Of a stretch of 20,523 nucleotides of DNA, positions 7,687 through 14,932 are shown piece by piece. Under the pieces are notes generated by a model. The model saw only the letters and a program-made list of their open reading frames with translations, was not told the origin of the DNA and ran no database searches. How positions within the stretch are numbered: position 1 is the stretch's first letter; each line of letters begins with the position of its first letter. The stretch is taken from NCBI GenBank assembly GCA_964468725.1, contig CAYXVU010000098.1, forward strand, positions 1 through 20,523, read 5' to 3'. A program made the position numbers and the translations under genes. This DNA is from CAYXVU01 sp964468725 (GTDB lineage Bacteria > Acidobacteriota > Blastocatellia > UBA7656).

Positions 7687-8296
7687 AACCAACCCCCAGA
7701 TACGGGCTGATGCGTCGCCGCATTTCGGTGCGGGCGCGATGCAGATCGGTCTTCAATTTGGGAATCGAAAAGCCCGTGATTTCGGCAATCTCCTCATAGC
7801 TACGTTGTTGAAATACCTTGAGCGTAAAGACCAGCCGCTTATCTTCGTCCAGTTCGCCGAGCGCCGATTGGATCACTCCGTTGAGTTCTTTGCTCAATAA
7901 CCGATTATCGGGGGTCAAATCGCTGTCTTTCATCTCCATGATGCGCTCATCATCAATTTCTATGCGAGCATCATCTTTGATGCGCTGGCGTAAGGACTCC
8001 CGCGCCACATTTTTGGCAATGCCAAACAACCAAGTCGAGAGTTTGGTGTCATCGCGTAGCGAACGCAGGCTACGATAGGCGCGAACGAAGGTTTCTTGCG
8101 TCAACTCTTCGGCCAATTCGCGTTGATTGACCATATCATAAATGAAACTGATGACAGGACGAGCATAGCGGTCAAAGATCATGCGAAAAGCTTCGTCGTC
8201 GCCGCAGCGCGCGCGCTCGATGATGTCTCTGCTGGTATTCATTCGCGTTTCAGCGCGCCCGTTCGGCTGTCGCGCAAGGCTTACGGCCTCTATCAT
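7676..8296 (-). CDS. ECF-type RNA polymerase sigma factor (sigma-70 family)
   Basis: This 206-residue protein has the two ECF regions. Sigma2 covers about residues 24-105, with region 2.2 ELAEELTQETFVRAYRSL and the promoter -10-reading segment STWLFGIAKNVARESLR. Sigma4 covers about 140-195, with the helix-turn-helix YEEIAEITGFSIPKLKTDLHRAR. ATG 8296 is preceded by GGGAAGGTGG at proper spacing; ATG 8242 has none, so the longer start is preferred. It overlaps the anti-sigma gene by 11 nt and heads an operon with two DUF4097-type genes. ECF systems usually autoregulate, so the intergenic region 8297-8632 is where its promoter should be sought. Confidence 0.93.
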   Translation of the reverse strand: MIEAVSLARQPNGRAETRMNTSRDIIERARCGDDEAFRMIFDRYARPVISFIYDMVNQRELAEELTQETFVRAYRSLRSLRDDTKLSTWLFGIAKNVARESLRQRIKDDARIEIDDERIMEMKDSDLTPDNRLLSKELNGVIQSALGELDEDKRLVFTLKVFQQRSYEEIAEITGFSIPKLKTDLHRARTEMRRRISPYLGVGYEV

Positions 8297-8632
8297 CTGC
8301 CACCTTCCCGACTCAGTTCAACCAGTAAGTGGCCGCCGCGCTCCGAAAGTTGCAAATTTGTAAAAACTATTTTGCCGACCGCTTCCCTCCCGCTGGCAGT
8401 TCGTCCCACACGGCCTTTCCTAATTCTCATCCTTCCACAGAAAATTAACAACTTTCACAACATTCTTCGAAACCTTTTTCGCGGCCAACCCACTCACAGA
8501 GCGGAAAGTTGTATCAGAAAGGTAAGCAACAAATTCTTTGCACTCTGAACAAAAAGGCGGAACGTAATGGCATTGAAAGGGGTATAGCGATTCGCCAATC
8601 AGATTGCCCTCAACTTTTTTAGGAGGCCGTGT
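8297..8632. promoter_or_regulatory. divergent intergenic region between sigma operon and ABC transporter
   Basis: These 336 nt hold no gene. They must contain the promoters of two divergent units. The motif RCAACTTTC occurs three times: minus strand 8353-8345, plus strand 8448-8456, minus strand 8512-8504. Its AAC core resembles ECF -35 elements, but I could not find a shared -10 at a fixed distance, so the promoter assignment is tentative. A strong Shine-Dalgarno AGGAGG precedes the ATPase start at 8633. Confidence 0.4.
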
Positions 8633-9334
8633 ATGAGCGCGTATTCTGACTCTTTGATCCGTTTGGAAGGCGTAACCAAAGTGTTTTACACCGATGAAAT
8701 CGAGACCCATGCCTTGGCCGGTGTTCATCTCGACATCAACCGAGGCGACTTTATTTCCATTTCCGGCCCCTCGGGCTGCGGTAAATCCACCTTGCTTTCA
8801 ATTCTCGGCCTGCTCGATACGCCAAGCGACGGCAACTACTGGCTCAATGGTGCGCCAGTAGCCGACCTTCCCGCTAGCGCCCGCGCCACAACGCGCAACC
8901 GCGAAGTCGGATTCATCTTTCAGAGCTTCAACCTGATTGGCGACCTCACCGTCTATGAAAATGTCGAATTGCCGCTCACCTATCGCGGCATGAGTTCCAG
9001 CGAACGCAAACAGCGCGTCCGCGAGGCGCTTGAAAAAGTCAACATGGCGCATCGCGCCAAACACCTGCCAAGTCAACTCTCCGGCGGACAACAGCAGCGC
9101 GTCGCCGTCGCCCGCGCAGTGGCGGGTGAGCCGGTCATCCTCTTAGCAGATGAGCCAACCGGCAACCTCGATTCCGCCAACGGCGAATCGGTAATGGAAC
9201 TCTTACAAGACCTACATTGCAACGGCGCGACCATCTGCATCGTCACCCACGACGAACGGTACGCGCGCTTTGCCGACCGCACTATTCACCTATTTGATGG
9301 TCGCGTGGTCGAAGAAAAGGTCAAAGTTGCTTAA
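8633..9334 (+). CDS. ABC transporter ATP-binding protein (MacB/LolD type)
   Basis: This 233-residue protein has every nucleotide-binding-domain motif: Walker A GPSGCGKST at 45-53, Q-loop Gln97, signature LSGGQQQ at 149-155, Walker B VILLADEP with Glu174, D-loop GNLD, and His206 in VTHDER. The length and LADEPTGNLDS sequence fit the MacB/LolD/FtsE branch, which powers mechanotransmission through FtsX-type permeases rather than transport across the membrane by the permease alone. AGGAGG lies 7 nt before the ATG. The permease gene follows 134 nt later on the same strand, so the two probably form the complex. The transported substrate is unknown. Confidence 0.93.
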   Translation: MSAYSDSLIRLEGVTKVFYTDEIETHALAGVHLDINRGDFISISGPSGCGKSTLLSILGLLDTPSDGNYWLNGAPVADLPASARATTRNREVGFIFQSFNLIGDLTVYENVELPLTYRGMSSSERKQRVREALEKVNMAHRAKHLPSQLSGGQQQRVAVARAVAGEPVILLADEPTGNLDSANGESVMELLQDLHCNGATICIVTHDERYARFADRTIHLFDGRVVEEKVKVA

Positions 9335-9468
9335 CGAAAGGTTGCCGGGAACAGAGAACCGCTAGGGAAACGGGTAAGGACAATAGAGCGCCGAATTGGC
9401 CATTCCCCTCTCCCTTTCCCGAACCCCTTTCCTTTCGTCCCTTCCCCCTAATGGTGATGGAGTGAATT
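9335..9468 (+). other. spacer between ATPase and permease genes with pyrimidine tract
   Basis: The spacer has a purine-rich half (about 9338-9382) followed by an almost pure pyrimidine tract (about 9403-9450). The two halves are partly complementary and could fold back on each other upstream of the permease start. GGAG lies 8 nt before the permease ATG. No gene fits here. Confidence 0.4.
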
Positions 9469-11904
9469 ATGGAAAACCTGTTTCAAGACTTGCGTTATGG
9501 TATTCGCATGCTGGCGAAAAATCCCGGCTTTACGCTGATTGCCATCCTCGCGTTAGCGCTCGGCATCGGCGCTAACACGGCGATCTTTAGCGTCATTAAT
9601 GCGGTGCTGCTCAATCCACTGCCATACAAAAACCCCGATCAACTGAACATGATTTGGCACAGCTATCCGAGCAGCAATCTGGAACGCGCGTCGCTGTCCG
9701 TGCCTTCTTACATCGAATATAAAACCAACGCCGCCGTTTTCGAACAGGTGGCCGTCGCCTCGCAGTGGAGCGTAAATATGACAGGCAGCGGCGAACCGGA
9801 ACGCTTGCAAGGAGGGCGGGTCTCGGCAAACTTCACCACCACACTCGGCGTCGAGCCGCTGCTCGGTCGCACCTTCTTTGCCGAAGAGGAAGAGGCCGGT
9901 AAGAATCGCGTTGTGCTGCTCAGCTATGCCTTCTGGAATCGCGCATTCGGCGCTGACCCTTCGGTGACCGACAAGACGATAACGCTCGACGGCAATCAAT
10001 ACAACGTCGTAGGCGTGATGCCTGCCGGGTTCAAATTTTTCGCTGATGTTGATCTGTGGTCGCCCATCACCTTCACGCCGCAACAGATGACGCCGGACAA
10101 TCACGGCAACGAGTTCTTACTCGGCTTGGCGCGCCGCAAAGCGGGTGTGAGTTTCGAGCAAGCGCAGGCCGAAATGAATGGCGTAGCCGAACGCCTACGA
10201 CAAGACTTCTATACAGCCGATTGGGGCATTTCTCTGGTTCCGCTGCGCGAGCAATTCGTCGGCGACATTCGTCCCGGGTTGTTGATTCTTGCCGTCGCCG
10301 TCGGCTGCGTCTTGCTGATCGCGTGTGCCAATGTCGCGAACCTGTTACTGGCGCGCGCCGCTTGGCGGCAAAAAGAGATGGCCGTGCGTGCGGCTCTGGG
10401 AGCCAGTCGAGTGCGCGTCATTCGCCAGTTATTGACGGAGAGCGTATTGCTGGCATTCGTCGGCGGGGCCTGCGGGTTGGCCTTGGCATTCGGCGGGGTA
10501 CGGTTATTGATTGCCGGGATTCCGCCCGATATCTCGCAGTTCATCATCGGTTGGAGCACCATTGGCATTGACGGTCGCGTCTTGCTCTTCACCTTTGCGG
10601 TTGCGATGCTTACAGGCATCGGGTTCGGGCTGATTCCGGCGCTGCAATCGTCAAAATTGGATTTGAATGAGACGCTCAAAGAGAGCGGCAAAGGCGCGGG
10701 GTCAGGCGGACGAAGCCATCGCGTTTTGAATGCTTTCGTAGTTGCGGAAATCGCCATCGCCCTGTTTTTGTTGATCTGTTCCGGTCTGCTGATTCGCAGT
10801 TTCACACGCTTACAGACGGTTGATCCCGGTTTCAATCCGCAAAACTCCGTCGTCATGCAATTGACCTTATCGCGAACCAAATATCCGGAACGCGCACAAC
10901 AGGCAGTCTTCTTTGAACAGATTCTCGAACGGGTTGCCCCCTTACCGGGCGTGCAGCACGTGGGAGTTGGCAGCAACATTCCGATGAGCCAAAACAATAA
11001 CAATGCTTCCTATGCCGTCGAAGGGTTACAAGTTCAGCAAGGGGAGCCGTCACCGCATGGCGACCCGCGTTCGGTTAGCCCGGATTATTTTCGCGCCATG
11101 GGAATTCGCCTTCTACAAGGCCGCTTCTTCAACGAACAGGACACGAAAGACTCTCTGCCGGTTGCCATCATTGACGATGTGCTGGCAGCCAAATACTTCG
11201 CCAATGAGAACCCGCTTGGCAAACGCATCGCTGCCTTCTTTGACAGCAATGGCGATCAACTCAATTGGCGACAGATCGTCGGTGTTGTGGCGCACGTCAA
11301 ACAGTACGGCCTCGATGGCAAGACCAAAGAGCAATACTACTTTCCCATGGCGCAACGCGGGCAACCGAACATGTATCTGATCGTGCGCACGGAGACGAAG
11401 TCAACCGACATCGTTGCATCGGTGCGCCAGGCCATTCGTTCCGTTGATGCCGATCAACCTATCTACCGCGTGCAAACCTTAGAACAGGTCATCTACAACT
11501 CGATGGCGCAGCAGCGATTTTCAACCTACTTTCTGTCGGTCTTCGCTGCCGTTGCCATGCTCTTGGCCGCCATCGGAATTTATGGGGTGATGAGTTATTC
11601 CGTCAGCCAACGCACGCATGAAATCGGCATTCGCATGGCGCTCGGCGCTAGTCGCAGTCGGGTGATGCGGCTAGTCGTCGGTCGCGGTTTGCTGCTGACA
11701 GCCATTGGCATTGCAATCGGCGTTGGCATCTCTTTCATCATTACGCGTTGGATGGCCAGTCTGCTCTTCGGAGTAACGGCAACGGATCTGCTGACCTTCA
11801 TCGGCACGCCGCTTCTATTGTCCTTCGTCGCCATATTGGCAACCTGCATCCCGGCTTTTCGAGCCACCAAAGTAGACCCGATGCACGCGCTACGCTATGA
11901 ATGA
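9469..11904 (+). CDS. MacB/ADOP-type ABC permease with duplicated FtsX domains
   Basis: This 811-residue membrane protein opens with FQDLRYGIRMLAKNPGFT, diagnostic of the acidobacterial duplicated permease (ADOP) family. A first span (about 20-47) leads to a periplasmic MacB_PCD domain (about 50-265), then FtsX domain 1 (spans near 270-300, 320-350, 370-392). A span at about 420-445 starts the second half, with another periplasmic domain and FtsX domain 2 (spans near 688-712, 738-760, 775-795). The cytoplasmic coupling motif is duplicated: QKEMAVRAALGASR at 311-324 and THEIGIRMALGASR at 716-729. ADOP genes usually lack a neighbouring ATPase; here one lies directly upstream. One polypeptide carries both halves of the permease dimer. 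No HlyD/MacA-type adaptor gene is nearby, so an efflux role is unproven. Confidence 0.92.
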   Translation: MENLFQDLRYGIRMLAKNPGFTLIAILALALGIGANTAIFSVINAVLLNPLPYKNPDQLNMIWHSYPSSNLERASLSVPSYIEYKTNAAVFEQVAVASQWSVNMTGSGEPERLQGGRVSANFTTTLGVEPLLGRTFFAEEEEAGKNRVVLLSYAFWNRAFGADPSVTDKTITLDGNQYNVVGVMPAGFKFFADVDLWSPITFTPQQMTPDNHGNEFLLGLARRKAGVSFEQAQAEMNGVAERLRQDFYTADWGISLVPLREQFVGDIRPGLLILAVAVGCVLLIACANVANLLLARAAWRQKEMAVRAALGASRVRVIRQLLTESVLLAFVGGACGLALAFGGVRLLIAGIPPDISQFIIGWSTIGIDGRVLLFTFAVAMLTGIGFGLIPALQSSKLDLNETLKESGKGAGSGGRSHRVLNAFVVAEIAIALFLLICSGLLIRSFTRLQTVDPGFNPQNSVVMQLTLSRTKYPERAQQAVFFEQILERVAPLPGVQHVGVGSNIPMSQNNNNASYAVEGLQVQQGEPSPHGDPRSVSPDYFRAMGIRLLQGRFFNEQDTKDSLPVAIIDDVLAAKYFANENPLGKRIAAFFDSNGDQLNWRQIVGVVAHVKQYGLDGKTKEQYYFPMAQRGQPNMYLIVRTETKSTDIVASVRQAIRSVDADQPIYRVQTLEQVIYNSMAQQRFSTYFLSVFAAVAMLLAAIGIYGVMSYSVSQRTHEIGIRMALGASRSRVMRLVVGRGLLLTAIGIAIGVGISFIITRWMASLLFGVTATDLLTFIGTPLLLSFVAILATCIPAFRATKVDPMHALRYE

Positions 11905-11915
11905 GAGGCGCACAG

Positions 11916-11965
11916 AACAGACCTCGCTGCATTGAGAGCTTGAGCAACCCAGCGAGGTTTGTCTG
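11916..11965 (+). terminator. possible terminator hairpin after the permease gene
   Basis: CCTCGCTG (11922-11929) pairs perfectly with CAGCGAGG (11950-11957), and flanking ACAGA/TCTGT extend the stem across a small bulge. A short T-containing stretch follows. The loop is long (20 nt), so this is a weak terminator prediction. Confidence 0.4.
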
Positions 11966-11992
11966 TAGCGACGATGCAGAAGGCGATATACT

Positions 11993-12427
11993 GTGCGGGC
12001 AATGGCGAAATTGATCGAAGAGCTTTATGAACTCTTTGCGCGTGACCAGCGACCGGAAGAGTTCACCAATTACCAGCACTGCGAAGAGTGTGACGATCAC
12101 AACAACACCTTGAAGCGATACGAGCGTAGAACGCTGCCCGTATCAGTTGTCACCAATCCGGCATGGGATGCGTTCTGCTTTATCACCCCCGAAGGCTACC
12201 GTTACTATTATCCGCGCCTTTGCGAACTGGCTTATGGTCGGGGCACAGACTACTTTTTAGATCAATTCCTTTTTCATTTAGAGAATCGCCGCCACCTGCT
12301 ATCGGCAGAAGAAAAAATTAAGACTGTCGAACTGCTTCTCGATCTAGCCACCGTGTTAGCGGATGAAATCGAGCGTTATATCACGAAACCCGACCTTGAC
12401 CGAGTCAGCGAAGAATTGTGCGAATGA
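11993..12427 (+). CDS. small conserved-looking protein with HCEEC motif, function unknown
   Basis: This 144-residue soluble protein has no signal peptide or membrane span. The GTG start at 11993 has AGAAGG at 9-nt spacing; ATG 12002 (141 residues) is an alternative. Near the N-terminus stands FTNYQHCEECDDHNNTL, with Cys and His residues spaced as in a possible metal site. The middle, FCFITPEGYRYYYPRLCELA, and the following helices resemble the DUF6714-type pattern (a TPE.(F/Y)R(F/Y)(Y/F)LP segment), but I am not sure of that assignment. It stands alone between the permease and a convergent small gene, so context gives no function. Confidence 0.7.
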   Translation: MRAMAKLIEELYELFARDQRPEEFTNYQHCEECDDHNNTLKRYERRTLPVSVVTNPAWDAFCFITPEGYRYYYPRLCELAYGRGTDYFLDQFLFHLENRRHLLSAEEKIKTVELLLDLATVLADEIERYITKPDLDRVSEELCE

Positions 12428-12550
12428 AAGGCTTACCTCTCCCGCCCGCGCCGGTAGCAACTCTCTGTGGGGTGGTATCGAAAGCCGCTGCATTGAGCCG
12501 CTATGAAGCCGTAAAGAGATTGCAGAGAATGATGTGTCACAGTTGCCGAT

Positions 12551-12574
12551 GGGAAAAGGCTACGGCTCAGCCTT
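12551..12574 (-). terminator. Rho-independent terminator overlapping a stop codon
   Basis: On the minus strand the hairpin reads AAGGCT-GAGCCGT-AGCCTT followed by TTCCC. The 6-bp stem and trailing T's fit a terminator for the small gene 12567-12758. The TGA stop spans the stem-loop junction, so the terminator begins inside the last codons. On the plus strand it could also serve the convergent gene ending at 12427. Confidence 0.5.
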
Positions 12575-12758
12575 CTTGATCTTCACGTAGAGCGTGACCG
12601 CAGACGCGGCAATGGGTGCGGCGTTTGGCGTTGAGCGAATGGCAAGACGAACATTGGTCGTACATCTTCTTGGCATAGAGGTTGGTGAGAATGGCGCTGC
12701 CCACCAAGATGCCGCCGATTACCGCTATCGAGATGATCGCGTCGAAAAATCCTTTCAT
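12567..12758 (-). CDS. tiny membrane protein with C-terminal zinc ribbon
   Basis: From ATG 12758 the product has 63 residues; GAGG lies 9 nt upstream, whereas a TTG at 12767 sits against the Shine-Dalgarno and is rejected. Residues about 7-27 (AIISIAVIGGILVGSAILTNL) form one membrane span. The C-terminus has two CxxC knuckles, CSSC and CRVC, 13 residues apart, a zinc-ribbon layout. No homologue name comes to mind. It is transcribed divergently from the YifB/ComM-type gene, but nothing links the two. The compact domain structure and good start make it a real gene rather than a chance frame. Confidence 0.65.
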   Translation of the reverse strand: MKGFFDAIISIAVIGGILVGSAILTNLYAKKMYDQCSSCHSLNAKRRTHCRVCGHALREDQEG

Positions 12759-12778
12759 CGTTGTCAACCTCTTGCGCG

Positions 12779-12808
12779 TGACGTGCTTGCCCTGTCGTCG
12801 CCTATGAT
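12779..12808 (+). promoter_or_regulatory. weak candidate promoter for the comM-type gene
   Basis: TATGAT at 12803-12808 is a good -10 hexamer. The best -35 at 18-nt spacing, TGACGT (12779-12784), is poor. It lies about 120 nt before the start codon. Confidence 0.22.
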
Positions 12809-12930
12809 AGCAGCCCGCCGAAGACAGAGAGAAGCGCAGAGCAATTCCGGCTTGCGCAACAGCGTTTTACCGGCTTATCTTGTTGGACGATTTCCTTCCC
12901 CGCATTCACTTCACTCGTTGAGGAAACTTC

Positions 12931-14475
12931 ATGCTCTTCAAAACGCTGAGTGCGGCGGTCTTCGGCATTGATGCCTTTTTGGTTGATGTAGAGATTGATC
13001 TCACGCCACGCGCCGGTGATAGTCTTGCGCCGTCATTTACGATGGTCGGTTTACCCGATGCTGCTGTGCGCGAAAGCCGCGAACGCATCCGCGCCGCCAT
13101 CAATAATTGTGCTTTCTTTTTTCCCATTCACCGCGTCACAGTCAATCTCGCGCCTGCCGATGTCAAGAAAGCGGGATCGAGTTTCGATCTGCCCATCGCC
13201 ATCGGCATACTCGGCGCAAACGGCGACTTACGGCGCGATGCGTTGCCCGACACCTTGATCGTCGGAGAACTCTCGCTCGACGGTCGCGTGCGCCCAATCA
13301 AGGGTGCTCTGCCGATTGCCGTGGCAACGCGCGCGCATCGGTTGCGCCGCTTGATCCTGCCCGCAGAAAACGCACAAGAAGCCGCCGTTGTCAGTGACAT
13401 CGAAGTCTATCCCGTCACCTCGCTTACTGATGTCGTCACGCTGATTACCAGCAATGAACCGCCCTCGCCTCTGCGAATTGATACCGAAACGTTGCTCGGC
13501 AATCTCAGCCATTACGCGGAAGATTTTCGTGAAGTGCGCGGCCAGCAACACGCCAAACGCGCGTTGGAAATCGCCACCAGCGGTGGCCACAACATTCTTC
13601 TCATCGGCTCGCCGGGATCGGGAAAGACGATGCTGACCAAACGCATACCGACGATTTTGCCGCCTCTCGAGTTTGATGAAGCCATCGAGTGCACGACCAT
13701 CCATAGCGTCGCAGGGCTGACCAATCAACAAGGTTTGGTGACGACGCGCCCGTTTCGCGCGCCACACCACACGATCTCTGATGCCGGTTTAATCGGCGGC
13801 GGCGCGGCGCCGCGCCCCGGCGAAGTGTCGCTAGCGCACAATGGCGTCTTATTCCTTGATGAATTGCCGGAGTTCGAGCGCAATGTGCTCGAAGTTTTGC
13901 GCCAACCGCTGGAAGATGGCAAGGTCACCATTAGCCGTGCCGCCATGTCGTTGACTTTTCCGTCGCGTTTTATGCTGGCGGCGGCAATGAACCCTTGCCC
14001 CTGCGGATATTGGGGAAGCCCAATACGCGAATGCAAATGCTCGCCTATGCAAATTCAACGCTACCTATCGAAGATTAGCGGCCCGTTGCTGGATCGCATA
14101 GATATTCACATAGATGTGCCCGCAGTCAAATTCAAAGAGCTTGCGAGCGATACGCCCGCAGAATCATCGGCAGAGGTGCGCGAACGGGTCATTCGAGCCA
14201 GACAGATGCAACTCGAAAGATTGCACGGAGAGGATATCTTCTCTAACGCGCAGATGAGCCCCAGACTGATTCGCAAGTATTGCGCTATTGATTCCTCATC
14301 AAAAGCGCTGTTAGAAAATGCAATAACTCGATTAGGGCTGTCCGCCCGCGCCTATGACCGAATTCTAAAAGTGAGCCGAACGCTTGCTGACCTTGAGGGG
14401 AAAGAGAGCATAGAATCACCGCATATCAGCGAAGCGATTCAATATCGCACGCTCGATAGAAACTTCTGGAGTTGA
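12931..14475 (+). CDS. comM: YifB/ComM-family Mg-chelatase-like AAA ATPase
   Basis: This 514-residue protein has the usual full length of the family. An N-terminal ChlI/Lon-like domain (about 1-190) includes FTMVGLPDAAVRESRERIRAA and VNLAPADVKKAGSSFDLPIA, both classic. The AAA module has Walker A GSPGSGKT at 226-233, FRAPHHTIS near 275-283, and Walker B VLFLDE at 306-311. A four-cysteine motif CPC...C.C at 356-370 and LLDRIDIHIDVP follow. The C-terminal helical domain ends with the family signature YRTLDRNFW. In competent bacteria ComM is a hexameric helicase that promotes branch migration during integration of incoming DNA; by homology that is the likely role. GAGG precedes the ATG. No competence gene is adjacent. 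Confidence 0.95.
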   Translation: MLFKTLSAAVFGIDAFLVDVEIDLTPRAGDSLAPSFTMVGLPDAAVRESRERIRAAINNCAFFFPIHRVTVNLAPADVKKAGSSFDLPIAIGILGANGDLRRDALPDTLIVGELSLDGRVRPIKGALPIAVATRAHRLRRLILPAENAQEAAVVSDIEVYPVTSLTDVVTLITSNEPPSPLRIDTETLLGNLSHYAEDFREVRGQQHAKRALEIATSGGHNILLIGSPGSGKTMLTKRIPTILPPLEFDEAIECTTIHSVAGLTNQQGLVTTRPFRAPHHTISDAGLIGGGAAPRPGEVSLAHNGVLFLDELPEFERNVLEVLRQPLEDGKVTISRAAMSLTFPSRFMLAAAMNPCPCGYWGSPIRECKCSPMQIQRYLSKISGPLLDRIDIHIDVPAVKFKELASDTPAESSAEVRERVIRARQMQLERLHGEDIFSNAQMSPRLIRKYCAIDSSSKALLENAITRLGLSARAYDRILKVSRTLADLEGKESIESPHISEAIQYRTLDRNFWS

Positions 14476-14489
14476 TTTTATTGACTGGC

Positions 14490-14522
14490 AAACTGGGCCT
14501 GTCCCGGCTTGGCGGGCAGTTT
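14490..14522 (+). terminator. hairpin terminator after the comM-type gene
   Basis: AAACTG (14490-14495) pairs with CAGTTT (14517-14522), and CCCG/CGGG closes a GCTTGG loop directly inside. The left arm carries a 7-nt bulge. It starts 15 nt after the stop codon and ends in TTTCTC, a plausible if imperfect intrinsic terminator. Confidence 0.45.
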
Positions 14523-14534
14523 CTCACTGATGTA

Positions 14535-14858
14535 TCAAGCCATCCTCTGATAAAGCCTCTCGCACTTTACTGGAGAATGATACCCGATCCCGGAATGTCG
14601 CCGCCGCGTATGGCGACATCTTTTGATGTAATCGAAGCCTTCCAACTTCGCTTCCTCTATGGTCTGGAAGCTGCGATGATTCAACCGCTCGCATCCCGGC
14701 GTCGCGAAAAAAATTTCGCACATCGCGTTATCGTAGCAATCTCCGACACTCCCCATTGCAAACGCATAGCGATACCGCCGCCAATCGCCCTCTATCGCCT
14801 CCGTCACAGCCTGTGCACCGGCGCGCTTGAATTTGGTGCGGAGTTTAAGGAGCTTCAA
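14535..14858 (-). pseudogene. decayed C-terminal fragment of an IS3-family transposase
   Basis: The minus-strand frame contains AMGSVGDCYDNAMCEIFFAT, which matches the conserved end of the IS3 OrfB (DDE) catalytic core, where the Glu after NAMC is the third catalytic residue. It is followed by RRRHSGIGYHSPVKCE, the usual RRRHS.LGY.SP tail, and a stop. The first two catalytic aspartates and the entire N-terminal part are missing, the first 30 residues do not fit the family, and no good start codon exists. OrfA is also absent. The fragment lies between two normal genes and cannot transpose. The plus-strand frame over the same bases is its shadow. Confidence 0.82.
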
Positions 14859-14932
14859 AACCTGGTTGTAGCTGTTCCCCTAAACCGGTCGCTCCCGATG
14901 GCGGTTGCGCGGCGGAACTTATTATCACCCGC

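Larger units (their letters stand above)
14476..14932. mobile_element. remnant of an IS3-family insertion sequence
   Basis: This 457-nt interval between the comM-type gene and the DoxX-like gene is filled mainly by the transposase remnant. I could not find matching terminal inverted repeats or a target duplication at its edges, so the boundaries of the former element are unknown. Confidence 0.5.

Noticed and set aside
9553..10104. 183-codon minus-strand frame
   Set aside because: Antisense to the permease gene, with no ribosome site or known domain.
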